Positions 16,536 to 25,079 of a DNA stretch of 64,000 bases are shown here, in pieces. The notes below the pieces were generated by a model that searched no databases, had not been told where the DNA came from, and was given only the letters and a program-made list of their open reading frames with translations. The position numbers were made by a program, and so were the translations under genes. The stretch comes from Bradyrhizobium sp. 186 (GTDB lineage Bacteria > Pseudomonadota > Alphaproteobacteria > Rhizobiales > Xanthobacteraceae), in the NCBI RefSeq assembly GCF_023101685.1, contig NZ_CP082164.1:5332001-5396000 (forward strand). Direction: 5' to 3'. The number at the start of each line of letters is the position of its first letter. Positions within the stretch are counted from its first letter, which is position 1.

Positions 16536-18310
16536 GAGGACACCTCTGCATCGGCAAGCTTGCGCAGCGTCTCGCTGTCGTGGCGGCGCGCAAAGGAGAG
16601 GAAGGTTTCTTCGGGAGACGAGCGATGGGCGATGTAGGCCTTGAGCAGTCCTTCGACCGTCTTCGGCGCATCCTCGGCCTTGAGGTCGTGATAGACCTCC
16701 TGCCCGACATCGGCATCGGGTCCGAACCCGCCGCCGGTGAAGAGGTGATAGCCCTCGACCGTGTCCTCTTCGCCGACCGGCACACGCGCACCGATCAGCC
16801 CGATATCGCTGATGTAATGCTGCGCGCAGGAATGGTGACAGCCGGTGACGTGAATGTTGACCGGCTTATCCATCTCGACGCGCGGCTCGCACCAGTCGCC
16901 GATCTCGGCGGCGTGGCGCTTGGTATTCGAGGCGGCGAAGCGGCAGCCGGCATTGCCGGTGCAGGCGATCAGGCCGGCGCGGATGTGCGAAGCCTCGACC
17001 GCAAGCCCGATCTGCTTGATCGCTGCAATTGCAAGCTCGACGTTCTCGTCGCGCACGCCGGGGATCAGCAGGTTCTGCCAGACAGTCAGGCGAATATCGC
17101 CGTCGCCGAGGTCGTGCGCGACCTTGGCGAGGCCGCGCATCTGATCGCAGGTGATCTTGCCGAGCGGCAGCGACACGCCGATCCAGTTCAAGCCGTCCTG
17201 CTTCTGCCTGTGCACGCCGACATGCGCCATGCGGTCCGACGCAGGCCGCGGCTGAAACGCCTCTTCCGGCACGCGCACGAACGGCTTCTTGATCTGCTCT
17301 TCGACGAGCTTGAGGAATCCGTCATGGCCCATGGCGTCGAGCACATATTTCAACCGCGCCTTGTTGCGGTTGGTGCGATCGCCGTGCTCGATGAACACGC
17401 GCACGATGGCGTCGGCGACGGCGGTGGCCTCTTCCGGCTTGACGATGATGCCGGAATATTTTGCGAAATCCTTGTGTCCGGTGATGCCGCCAAGGCCAAG
17501 GCGAAACCAGACCCCGGGCTCGACGCCGAAACCGTCCTTCACTTCCACCGCCGTGAATGCGATGTCGTTGGTCTCCTCGAGCACGGCGATCTTGCCGGCT
17601 CCGTCGAAGGCGACGTTGAACTTGCGCGGCAATCCGTAGAGCGAGCGATCATTCAGGATGTGATAGTGCCACTCGCGCGCATAAGGCCGCGTATCGATCA
17701 GTTCCTGAGGATCGATCCCGGCCGTCGGAGTTCCCGTCACGTTGCGGATGTTGTCGGCGCCGGAACCGCGTGAGCACAGGCCAAGGTCCTGGATGCCCTC
17801 GATCAGATTCACGGCGTTCTTTGGCGGGATCTCGCGAAGCTGGAGATTGGCGCGCGTCGTGACGTGGCTGTAAGGCCCGCTCGTTTCTTCGGCGAGATCA
17901 GCAAGGCCGGACAGCTGCCAATGCTTCATGATGCCGTTCGGAATGCGCAGGCGGCTCATGTAGGAGTCCTGCGTCGGCGCGACATAGAAGATGCCGAAAT
18001 AGCGCCAGCGGAAATTGTCCGCAGGGCTCGGCGGCGCATTGTCGAGCGCCTGCTGGCGCAAGCGCGGATAGGCATCGAAGGGATGCTCGTCGCGCTTGAA
18101 TTTCTCCTGGTCGGCGAGCTTCTTGCCCGAGGCGATGACCTTGTCCTGTGCCTTGATGTGCACGGCATCGGGACCAGTAGGCTCGGCGTTCGCCTTGGCG
18201 GCGCCGCCGAAACCGCGACCGACCCGGCTGATCTGCAGACCGGTCGTGAAGCCTTCGAGATAGCGTTTCTGCTCGTCGGTAAAGTCGACTGAGAGCGTGT
18301 CGATTTTCAT
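16532..18310 (-). CDS. nirA: Assimilatory nitrite reductase, siroheme/4Fe-4S type
   Basis: This 592-residue haemoprotein of the nitrite/sulfite reductase family reduces nitrite to ammonium in the cytoplasm with six electrons. Siroheme-4Fe-4S ligands are readable as CTGNAGC (about Cys450 and Cys456) and CHHSC (about Cys491 and Cys495). The start at 18310 is preferred because the reading further upstream loses family character; AGGAG lies 14 bases upstream, a long spacing. The family also includes sulfite reductases, but nasS and nasT upstream and the published Bradyrhizobium order nasT-nasS-nirA favour nitrite. A leader of about 170 bases and a sigma54-like site precede it. Confidence 0.85.
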   Translation of the reverse strand: MKIDTLSVDFTDEQKRYLEGFTTGLQISRVGRGFGGAAKANAEPTGPDAVHIKAQDKVIASGKKLADQEKFKRDEHPFDAYPRLRQQALDNAPPSPADNFRWRYFGIFYVAPTQDSYMSRLRIPNGIMKHWQLSGLADLAEETSGPYSHVTTRANLQLREIPPKNAVNLIEGIQDLGLCSRGSGADNIRNVTGTPTAGIDPQELIDTRPYAREWHYHILNDRSLYGLPRKFNVAFDGAGKIAVLEETNDIAFTAVEVKDGFGVEPGVWFRLGLGGITGHKDFAKYSGIIVKPEEATAVADAIVRVFIEHGDRTNRNKARLKYVLDAMGHDGFLKLVEEQIKKPFVRVPEEAFQPRPASDRMAHVGVHRQKQDGLNWIGVSLPLGKITCDQMRGLAKVAHDLGDGDIRLTVWQNLLIPGVRDENVELAIAAIKQIGLAVEASHIRAGLIACTGNAGCRFAASNTKRHAAEIGDWCEPRVEMDKPVNIHVTGCHHSCAQHYISDIGLIGARVPVGEEDTVEGYHLFTGGGFGPDADVGQEVYHDLKAEDAPKTVEGLLKAYIAHRSSPEETFLSFARRHDSETLRKLADAEVSS

Positions 18311-18644
18311 GGTCGGTAACGAAGCTCCTGCGGCACCTGGGGTGGCATCGACGGAAAAGGGCACGACCCGCGAGGAACTCGGCCTGGCTCGAAAGCCGGC
18401 TCTGCACCCAACGGTCCGGTCAGCTTCGTTGCTGCGGGACTGGCTCAGCAGGCATCTGTGACAGGCTGGCCGCAGTGCAACATTCAAGTTGCGTGCCAGC
18501 TTTGAGGAAATGAAAATTCCCGCAATTTCAGGCAGCTAGGAGGAGTCCCGAGAGATCCCGGTTCTGGAACTCTCACAAAATTCGAGCAGTCAGCTCAAAA
18601 TTTAGACGATGACGTCGAGCGCCCAAAAACGATGCAGGTCCGAA
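18311..18644 (-). other. nasS-nirA intergenic region and probable nirA leader
   Basis: The 334 bases between nasS and nirA contain a sigma54-like site at 18484-18498 and then about 170 bases of untranslated leader. Within the leader I see a small TTCG-loop hairpin at 18386-18397 and other short complementary segments. NasT-type ANTAR proteins act by antitermination on hairpins in such leaders, so this is the natural target. I could not identify with confidence the two-hairpin ANTAR motif or a terminator with a good T-tract. Confidence 0.5.
18484..18498 (-). promoter_or_regulatory. Candidate sigma54 promoter upstream of nirA
   Basis: On the minus strand the sequence TGGCACGCAACTTGA matches the -24 box TGGCACG exactly and has TTG at the right place for the -12 box, but the canonical GC is GA. 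Nitrogen control through NtrC would fit a nitrite-assimilation gene. The -12 mismatch lowers confidence. Confidence 0.45.
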
Positions 18645-19808
18645 TCAGGCCTTCCAGCGGCCAACCTCGAAGGCTTCGAGATGCCCTCGAATGTTGTCGG
18701 GATCGAAGACGGGACCGGCGAATGCACCGAAGGCCGCGGGGGCTTCGGTGGGCGACCGGCGACCGAGGGCCCCATCGTAAAGATCGGGCCTGAACACGGC
18801 CATGGCTGTCTTGACGCCGTCCGGCGTCAGCGCGGTCTGCCCCCAGCGCACCATCTGCGTGTAGAGCCAGGCCGCCTGGACCGGATCCGGCCGCCCTGCC
18901 CCTTCACGCCCGACCAGAAGGTAGCGCGCGCTTTCGCGGAACGTGCCATCGGGCGAGATCTTCAGGCGCCCATCAAGCGTGCGCTGGATCACTTCGGCAT
19001 CGACGCCGATCCGTTCGGGCTGCGCCAGGATCCGCGCTGCCTCGGCCAGGTTCGAGGGTTGCTCGATGAACTCGGCGGCCTTCACCGCTGCACGCACGAG
19101 GGCCGCGACCACATCCGGATTCTTATCGGCCCAGGCCTGGCGCACCGCCAAAACCTTCTCCGCCGCACGGTCGAGGATGTCGGAAACGAAATGCAGGATG
19201 TGGCCGATGCCGAGGTCGACCGCGATAGAATTCCAGGGCGCGCCAACGCAAAATGCATCGACATGGCCGTTGGCGAGGCTGTCGACCATGTAAGGCGGCG
19301 GCAGCACCACCAGCCGCACATCCTCGTCCGGATCGACGCCGGCCGCCGCCATCCAGAACCGCAGCTGGTAATTGTGGGTCGAGAACGGGAAGGTCATGCC
19401 GAAGGTCAGGGGCTCGGCGCCCGCTTTGCGCCGCTTGGCGACGACCCGCGCCAGCGCTTTCGCCGTCGCCAACGGATCGAAGCGGTCGCCGTCGATCTCT
19501 TCCATCAGCGCGGCATGAAGAGCGGGCGAGACCGTGATTGCATTGCCGTTGATGCCGAGGTTGAAAGGCGCCGCGATCGGAACCTTGACATGGCCGAGCC
19601 CGAGCGAGGACGCGATTGCAACCGGCGCAAGCAGATGCGCGGCGTCGAACAGGCCGATATTGAGCTTGTCGCGCACGTTGGACCACGAGACCTCGCGCAC
19701 CAGCTCGACCTCGAGCCCTTCGGCGGCGGCAAATCCTTTGTCAACGGCGACGATCAGGGCTGCGGCATCGACCAGCGGGATGAACCCTATGCGGAGGGTA
19801 GCGGTCAT
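18645..19808 (-). CDS. nasS: NasS, nitrate/nitrite sensor (CmpA/NrtA-like binding protein)
   Basis: This 387-residue protein has the NrtA/CmpA solute-binding fold but begins MTATLRIGFIPLVDAA with no signal peptide, which marks it as a cytoplasmic sensor rather than a transporter component. Its start overlaps the nasT stop by four bases. In known NasST systems NasS holds NasT inactive until nitrate or nitrite binds, and NasT is then released to act as an antiterminator. The start at 19808 is set by this ATGA overlap. It is the second gene of the nasT-nasS pair and is followed by the nirA leader. Confidence 0.88.
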   Translation of the reverse strand: MTATLRIGFIPLVDAAALIVAVDKGFAAAEGLEVELVREVSWSNVRDKLNIGLFDAAHLLAPVAIASSLGLGHVKVPIAAPFNLGINGNAITVSPALHAALMEEIDGDRFDPLATAKALARVVAKRRKAGAEPLTFGMTFPFSTHNYQLRFWMAAAGVDPDEDVRLVVLPPPYMVDSLANGHVDAFCVGAPWNSIAVDLGIGHILHFVSDILDRAAEKVLAVRQAWADKNPDVVAALVRAAVKAAEFIEQPSNLAEAARILAQPERIGVDAEVIQRTLDGRLKISPDGTFRESARYLLVGREGAGRPDPVQAAWLYTQMVRWGQTALTPDGVKTAMAVFRPDLYDGALGRRSPTEAPAAFGAFAGPVFDPDNIRGHLEAFEVGRWKA

Positions 19809-20395
19809 TTCAACATCTCCGACGCGGTGATGATCGACTGGGCGATCTCGCCGATTTTCTTCTTCTCGCGCATCGCGGTCGAGCGCAGCAGCACATAGGC
19901 CTCGTCCTCGGTGAGGCCTTTCACCTTCATCAAGATACCCTTGGCCCGCTCGATGATCTTGCGGTCCTCGAGCTGCGACTTGGTGCGCTCCAGTTCCTCC
20001 TGGAGCTTGGCGAAGGCATTGAAGCGCGACACGCAGAGGTCGAGGATCGGCTTGATGCGCTCCTTCCTCAACCCGTCGACGATGTAGGCGGAAACTCCGG
20101 CCTCGACCGAAGCCTGGATCGACGCCGAGTCGCTCTGGTCGACGAACATCGCAATCGGCCGGCGGACGGCGCGGCTGACCTGGAACATCGCTTCGAGCAC
20201 GTCGCGGCTGGGGTTTTCCAGATCGATCAGGATGATGTCGGGATCGACCGCGTAAATGCGCGCCAACAGGCTCTGCATCTCTCGGATATGGACGACCTGC
20301 GTGAATCCGGCCTCCCGCAACCCTTCCTCGAGGATCGCGGCCCGGATCGGGCTTTCGTCGACGATCACGATTTTGGGGGACTGTTCGGCGCTCAT
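19805..20395 (-). CDS. nasT: NasT, ANTAR-domain antiterminator
   Basis: This 196-residue protein has an N-terminal receiver-like domain (IVIVDES at residues 9-15, LIDLENP with the central Asp near 57) and a C-terminal ANTAR RNA-binding domain from about residue 140, with KIIERAKGILM and the aromatic/charged helices of the family. It is expected to bind hairpins in the nirA leader and prevent early termination when NasS has bound nitrate or nitrite. The coiled segment between the domains (LQEELERTKSQLEDRK) probably dimerises. It is encoded first, then nasS, then nirA. Confidence 0.9.
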   Translation of the reverse strand: MSAEQSPKIVIVDESPIRAAILEEGLREAGFTQVVHIREMQSLLARIYAVDPDIILIDLENPSRDVLEAMFQVSRAVRRPIAMFVDQSDSASIQASVEAGVSAYIVDGLRKERIKPILDLCVSRFNAFAKLQEELERTKSQLEDRKIIERAKGILMKVKGLTEDEAYVLLRSTAMREKKKIGEIAQSIITASEMLK

Positions 20396-20509
20396 AGCTC
20401 ACTCACCACCGGCGTTTCATCCATAGCACGCCGGAACGCCCTGCAAAGGGTTGTAATTGACCGCAATTAGGACTAGCTCCAGCCGATCAATCAGGCAGAT
20501 TCAAGATAT

Positions 20510-21835
20510 ATGCAACAGACGGCTGCGCCCAAGGTCAGCTTCGTGTCGCTCGGGTGTCCCAAGGCATTGGTGGATTCCGAGCGCATCATCACGCGCTTGC
20601 GCGCCGAAGGCTACGAGCTCGCCCGCAAGCATGACGGGGCCGACATCGTCATTGTTAACACCTGTGGCTTCCTCGACAGCGCCAAGCAGGAATCGCTCTC
20701 GGCGATCGGCGAGGCCATGGCCGAGAACGGCAAGGTGATCGTGACCGGCTGCATGGGCGCGGAACCCGAGCAGATCGAGCAGGCCTATCCCGGCGTGCTC
20801 TCGATCACCGGTCCGCAGCAATATGAGAGCGTGCTGGACGCCGTGCACCGCGCGCTGCCGCCCGCGCACAATCCGCATCTCGACCTGGTGCCGCCGCAAG
20901 GCATCAAGCTGACGCCGCGCCATTACGCCTATTTGAAGATCTCGGAAGGCTGCAACAACCGCTGCACCTTCTGCATCATCCCGAAACTGCGCGGCGATCT
21001 CGTCTCGCGTCCGGCCAACGACGTGCTGCGCGAGGCCGAGCGGCTCGTCGATGCCGGCGTCAAGGAGTTGCTGGTGATCTCGCAGGACACCTCGGCCTAC
21101 GGCGTCGATCTCAAATACGCCGAGAGCCCGTGGAAGGATCGCCAGGTCCGCGCCAAATTCCTCGACCTCGCGCGCGAGCTCGGCGAACTCGGCGCCTGGG
21201 TCCGGCTGCAATATGTCTACCCCTATCCGCATGTCGACGAGGTCATCGCACTGATGAACGAGGGCAAGGTGCTGCCCTATCTCGACATTCCATTCCAGCA
21301 CGCGAGCCCCGAGGTGCTGAAAGCGATGAAGCGCCCGGCTGCGCAGGACAAGACGCTGGCGCGGATCAAGCGCTGGCGTGAGCAATGCCCTGATCTCGCC
21401 TTGCGCTCGACCTTCATCGTCGGCTTCCCCGGCGAGACCGATGCTGATTTCGCCTATCTGCTCGACTGGCTCGATGAAGCCGAGATCGATCGTCTCGGCT
21501 GCTTCAAATACGAGCCGGTCGCCGGCGCGACGTCGAACGCGATCGCAGGCGCTGTCCCGGCCGAGGTGAAGCAGGAGCGCTACAACGCGCTGATGGCCCG
21601 CCAGCAGAAGATTTCAGCGCGACGGCTGAAGCGCAAGGTCGGCACCCGCCAGCAGATCATCATCGACGAGGTCGGCCCGACCGTCGCAAAGGGCCGCTCC
21701 AAGGCCGATGCGCCCGAGATCGACGGCGCCGTCTACCTCACGAGCCGCCGCCCCTTGCGCGTCGGCGAGATCGTCACCGCGAAGATCGAGCGCGCCGACC
21801 AATACGACCTGCACGGCAGCGTCGCGGGGTTCTGA
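20510..21835 (+). CDS. rimO: Ribosomal protein S12 methylthiotransferase
   Basis: This 441-residue radical SAM enzyme adds a methylthio group to the conserved aspartate of ribosomal protein S12. The N-terminal MTTase domain begins [17 protein letters not shown] and contributes cysteines (NTCGF and TGCMG) for one 4Fe-4S cluster. The radical SAM motif CNNRCTFC lies near residue 150, and a TRAM domain closes the C-terminus (from about residue 375). The [11 protein letters not shown] block distinguishes RimO from the tRNA enzyme MiaB. It stands alone on the plus strand, divergent from nasT. Confidence 0.93.
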   Translation: MQQTAAPKVSFVSLGCPKALVDSERIITRLRAEGYELARKHDGADIVIVNTCGFLDSAKQESLSAIGEAMAENGKVIVTGCMGAEPEQIEQAYPGVLSITGPQQYESVLDAVHRALPPAHNPHLDLVPPQGIKLTPRHYAYLKISEGCNNRCTFCIIPKLRGDLVSRPANDVLREAERLVDAGVKELLVISQDTSAYGVDLKYAESPWKDRQVRAKFLDLARELGELGAWVRLQYVYPYPHVDEVIALMNEGKVLPYLDIPFQHASPEVLKAMKRPAAQDKTLARIKRWREQCPDLALRSTFIVGFPGETDADFAYLLDWLDEAEIDRLGCFKYEPVAGATSNAIAGAVPAEVKQERYNALMARQQKISARRLKRKVGTRQQIIIDEVGPTVAKGRSKADAPEIDGAVYLTSRRPLRVGEIVTAKIERADQYDLHGSVAGF

Positions 21836-21885
21836 GGCTTCAACGCTCCGCTATCACGACTGGTCTAGCCGCGAACTCGTTGCAA

Positions 21886-22005
21886 CCTCTCCCGCTTGCG
21901 GGGGAGGTCGGCGCGAAGCGCCGGGTGGGGGGCTCTCTCCATACGGGGAGTATCTCGATCGCGGAAGCACCCCCACCCCAGCCCTCCCCCGCAAGCGGGA
22001 GAGGG
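21886..22005. repeat. Palindromic repeat with CCTCTCCCGCTTGCG ends
   Basis: A 120-bp element has 15-bp perfect inverted ends (cctctcccgcttgcg / cgcaagcgggagagg) and an inner gtggggg/cccccac pair. This is a third intergenic repeat family in the window; a related short hairpin lies at 47403-47433. It separates convergent rimO and the next minus-strand gene. Confidence 0.8.
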
Positions 22006-22040
22006 AGCAGACCATCGCTGGGGCTGCCGAATGCGTCAGT

Positions 22041-22985
22041 TCACGCTAGCCATTTCGGCACCCAGCGTTCGGGGCGCGGTGCGCGGGCAAGATCGGCCTT
22101 CGCTTCGGGCAGTTTTGCCGGCTCGCCATCGATGGTCGGCCGCACATCGTATTCGAAGCTCGGCATGACGCGGCCGTCGGCATGGAGTCCAAAACTCATC
22201 GCGTACCACAATCCGAGCTCGGGCTGGGCGCGCCGCATCTCATCGCGCAAATCGCGCAGCAGGGATTCGATCGAGGAGGCTTCCGCGAACGGCTGCGGCC
22301 CGCGCGTCAGAACGCGCGCCTGGTATTGCTTGCCGACAATCGCAACCTCGAAGCACGTCTTGTCCCAGGCGTTCTTGCCCTTGGGCAGATGAGCGGCGAG
22401 CCGCCAGCCAAGCTCGGCCATCAGCCGGTGATTGGCCCAAAACTCCTCGCGATCCCGGCTCCATTTTTCCACGAAACCGCGGAAGTCGGGCAACTCCGAC
22501 GCGGCCTCCTCGGGCGGTGCATTCGGCTCGCCAGGCGGCCGGCCGGCGAGCCACTGCGCAAGCTCGACCGTCTGACATTCAACCTCGTCATGCGGCAGGA
22601 GATCACTCCAGGCCTTGTCGAACTGCTGCGACGTCAGCTTTGCAAGCAACCCGTCGAGGCTCGGCGCCAGCAATTCGTAGGCGCCTTCCGACCCCAGCCC
22701 GACGATCGGCGGGTTGTCCCGGTCAAGACCGGCGCCATACCAGCCGCCGACGGCTGAACCGTCCGGCAGCCGCATGAACAGCGAAAACCTGTCGCGGAGC
22801 GGGCTGCCATCGATAATCGGCGCGTGATCAGAGAACTGGCCTTGAAGAGAGAAGCAGCCGACACTGCCCCAGGGACGCCCCTTCAGCCAATCGGCGAAAT
22901 CGACCAGGAGGGATGGCGCCTCGATGCCCGGCGGAAACGCGCCGCGAATGCTGTCGAGGTCGATTGGGTAAGGCGTGTCGGACAA
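22041..22985 (-). CDS. Hypothetical protein, possible SUKH/YezG-type immunity-like protein
   Basis: The gene encodes 314 residues with no signal peptide or membrane segment. The N-terminal half (about 20-120) has a pattern seen in SMI1/KNR4 (SUKH) proteins: FMRLPDGSAVGGWY, then a PPIVGLGSEG turn and LDGLLAKL. The C-terminal half (about 240-300) contains SFGLHADGRVMPSFEYDVRPT, which resembles YezG/DUF600-like immunity proteins. Both assignments are by eye and weak. No toxin gene is adjacent, so if it is an immunity protein it is an orphan. The flanking genes are housekeeping. Confidence 0.6.
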   Translation of the reverse strand: MSDTPYPIDLDSIRGAFPPGIEAPSLLVDFADWLKGRPWGSVGCFSLQGQFSDHAPIIDGSPLRDRFSLFMRLPDGSAVGGWYGAGLDRDNPPIVGLGSEGAYELLAPSLDGLLAKLTSQQFDKAWSDLLPHDEVECQTVELAQWLAGRPPGEPNAPPEEAASELPDFRGFVEKWSRDREEFWANHRLMAELGWRLAAHLPKGKNAWDKTCFEVAIVGKQYQARVLTRGPQPFAEASSIESLLRDLRDEMRRAQPELGLWYAMSFGLHADGRVMPSFEYDVRPTIDGEPAKLPEAKADLARAPRPERWVPKWLA

Positions 22986-23419
22986 GGCTGAAAACTGTCT
23001 GGTTGGTCCCGCCCCTCTTGGTCTGACCGGTCACACGACCGGTTCGAACCAATTTCCGCTCGTCGTTCACAAACGCGCCAGAGGCTTGATGGTTTCTAGG
23101 CGGACGATCGATGAAATTCAACCGTGCGAGTGACATCCGGCGCATCGCGCCGCGCACAACCGCTGCACCTCTTCGTCACCCGCGACGTCACAATCGGAAT
23201 ACGCCGAGGAAGCCATACATCTGACCTGCCCCATGCACGCTGGGCGGGTGTTTGTAAAACGCCCGCTTGACAAGCCCTGCCATTCGCCTGTATTGCCGCG
23301 CCCCATGATCAGCTCCCGGACCCACCTGCGCCAAGCCATGCGTTGTCGCTCCCGCGACGATGATGGGTTGCGCCATGTCCGACGACACCGCTGAAGCACT
23401 GACATCAGCAGAGTTTTCG
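22986..23419. other. Intergenic region upstream of the aminotransferase gene
   Basis: This gap of 434 bases lies between divergent genes. It contains a TTGACA box at 23267-23272 that could be a -35 element with GTATTG 17 bases further on. A 48-codon frame starts at 23374 but overlaps the hairpin at 23420 and has unremarkable composition. I see no other gene. The distance from the candidate promoter to the aminotransferase start would give a leader of about 200 bases. Confidence 0.45.
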
Positions 23420-23458
23420 AGAAGGCCGCACCCGCAAAGTGCGGCCTTTCTGCTTTTC
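23420..23458 (+). terminator. Terminator-like hairpin just upstream of the aminotransferase gene
   Basis: A 9-bp perfect stem (aaggccgca / tgcggcctt) with a nine-base loop is followed by TCTGCTTTT. It ends only 38 bases before the next start codon and on the same strand. It either ends an upstream short transcript or acts as an attenuator in the leader of the aminotransferase gene. Confidence 0.65.
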
Positions 23459-23495
23459 GCGCGCCCTTTTCCACCCGCCCCCAGAGGAGTTCGAC

Positions 23496-24692
23496 ATGAC
23501 CAACGCCACCCATCCGTATGACGCGCTGATGGACATCACTGCACGGCCCAAGGCCGTGTTCGTCCGCGGCGCGGGCTCCTACCTCTGGGACGACAGCCGC
23601 AAGCGTTATCTCGATTTCGTGCAGGGCTGGGCGGTCAACTGTCTCGGCCATTCGCCGCCGGCGGTCGCCGACGCCCTCGCCACGCAGGCCAAGCGGCTGT
23701 TGACGCCGAGCCCGGCCTTCTACAACGAGCCGAGCCTGAAGCTCGCGCAAGCGCTCGTCGACAACAGCGCCTTCGACCAGGTGTTCTTCGCCAATTCCGG
23801 CGCGGAGGCCAACGAGGGCGCGATCAAGCTTGCGCGCAAATATGGCAACCTGCACAAGAACGGCGCGTTCGAGATCATCACCTTCGAAGGCGGCTTTCAC
23901 GGCCGCACGCTGGCGACGATGTCGGCCTCGGGCAAGAAGGCGTTCGAGCCGCTGTTCGAGCCGAAAATTGCCGGCTTCAAGAAGGCGAAGCTCAACGACA
24001 TCGCCTCCGTGGAGAAGCTGATCAACGGCAACACCGTCGCTGTGATGCTGGAGCCGATCCAGGGCGAGTCCGGCGTGTGGCCCGCGACCGATCAGTTCCT
24101 GACGGAGCTGCGCGCGCTTACCGATGCGCATGGCCTGTTGCTGATCTTCGACGAGATCCAGACCGGCATGGGCCGGACCGGAAAGCTGTTCCACTACGAG
24201 CACGCCGGCATCGCGCCCGACATCATGACGCTCGGCAAGGGCATCGGCGGCGGCGTGCCGCTTGCAGCCCTGCTTGCGACCGAACGTGCCTCCTGTTTCG
24301 AGCACGGCGATCAGGGCGGCACGTTCAACGGCAACCCGATCATGTGCGCGGCGGGGCTTGCGGTGCTGGAGCAGATCAGCCAACCGGACTTTCTGAAGGC
24401 GGTCGTGGAGACCGGCCTGCTGCTCGAAAGCGAGTTGCAGAAAGTCTCGGCCCGGCATGGCCTCGGCGAGGTACGCGGCCGCGGCCTGTTGCTGGCGCTC
24501 GACCTCAAGCTGCCGATCGCCCCCGGCATCGTCGCACAGGCGTTCGAGGCCGGCGTGCTCCTCAATGCGCCGCAGGTCGACGCGCTGCGCTTCATGCCGG
24601 CGCTGAACGTCACGCGGGCTGAGATCGCCGAGATGATCGATTGCCTGGACGGGATCTTGACCAAAGCCGGCGCGGCACGGCGGGTGGCGTAA
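23496..24692 (+). CDS. Acetylornithine-type aminotransferase (class III, PLP)
   Basis: This 398-residue class III aminotransferase starts at 23496, seven bases after AGAGGAG. The PLP-binding signature runs through [14 protein letters not shown] and ends with the Schiff-base lysine in [27 protein letters not shown] is typical of the acetylornithine/succinylornithine (ArgD) group. It would transfer the delta-amino group of acetylornithine to 2-oxoglutarate in arginine metabolism. No other arginine genes are adjacent, so it may be a second, catabolic copy; I therefore leave the symbol open. Confidence 0.85.
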   Translation: MTNATHPYDALMDITARPKAVFVRGAGSYLWDDSRKRYLDFVQGWAVNCLGHSPPAVADALATQAKRLLTPSPAFYNEPSLKLAQALVDNSAFDQVFFANSGAEANEGAIKLARKYGNLHKNGAFEIITFEGGFHGRTLATMSASGKKAFEPLFEPKIAGFKKAKLNDIASVEKLINGNTVAVMLEPIQGESGVWPATDQFLTELRALTDAHGLLLIFDEIQTGMGRTGKLFHYEHAGIAPDIMTLGKGIGGGVPLAALLATERASCFEHGDQGGTFNGNPIMCAAGLAVLEQISQPDFLKAVVETGLLLESELQKVSARHGLGEVRGRGLLLALDLKLPIAPGIVAQAFEAGVLLNAPQVDALRFMPALNVTRAEIAEMIDCLDGILTKAGAARRVA

Positions 24693-24710
24693 ACACTGCC
24701 TTACTCTTGC

Positions 24711-25060
24711 GTCATGGCCGGGCTTGTCCCACGGCTGTCCGGTTCAGGCAAAACGGTTGCAACGAGACGCATCGACTCGTAATGAGCGCAAAATTCATTG
24801 ATATGACTCACGATTTTTGCGCTCTCGTTTTAGCCGAGCGACCCGCAGCGGAGTATGCTGAGGTCCGCAATGAAGAAAATTTGCGGTGTTCTCGCGAACA
24901 ACAAGTATTCGCAGCTATGCCCCGACGCCATTAATTGACTCTAGCGACTCGCTTTTTGACGCCGAAGCCTGAACCGGACAGCCGTGGGCTTGTCCCGGCC
25001 ATCCACGACTTGACGCACGGCACGAAGAACGTGGATGCCCGGGACAAGCCCGGGCATGAC
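24711..25060. repeat. Palindromic repeat interrupted by a 255-bp insertion
   Basis: The left arm starts gtcatggccgggcttgtccc at 24711 and the right arm ends cccgggcatgac at 25060. Without positions 24731-24996 the two arms read as one continuous palindromic unit of a kind common in this genus, and a half unit of the same family lies at 45213-45243. The insertion is described separately. Confidence 0.7.
24731..24985. mobile_element. MITE-like 255-bp element with 19-bp terminal inverted repeats
   Basis: The ends acggctgtccggttcaggc (24731-24749) and gcctgaaccggacagccgt (24967-24985) are perfect inverted repeats of 19 bp. The 11-bp sequence gggcttgtccc occurs immediately outside both ends (24720-24730 and 24986-24996) and looks like a target-site duplication. 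The interior has no convincing reading frame but contains a 10-bp inverted repeat (gagcgcaaaa at 24784-24793, ttttgcgctc at 24815-24824). Its AT content is visibly higher than that of the flanks. This is the structure of a non-autonomous miniature transposable element; its parent transposase is not in the window. Confidence 0.75.
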
Positions 25061-25079
25061 GTTCCTCGCCGCACAATGT

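Noticed and set aside
16532..18310. Reading this gene as the sulfite reductase haemoprotein CysI
   Set aside because: The cofactor motifs fit both enzymes, but nasT-nasS directly upstream and the known Bradyrhizobium gene order favour nitrite reductase.
23374..23520. A 48-codon plus-strand frame upstream of the aminotransferase
   Set aside because: It overlaps the terminator-like hairpin and the start of the aminotransferase gene in another frame and has no good ribosome-binding site.
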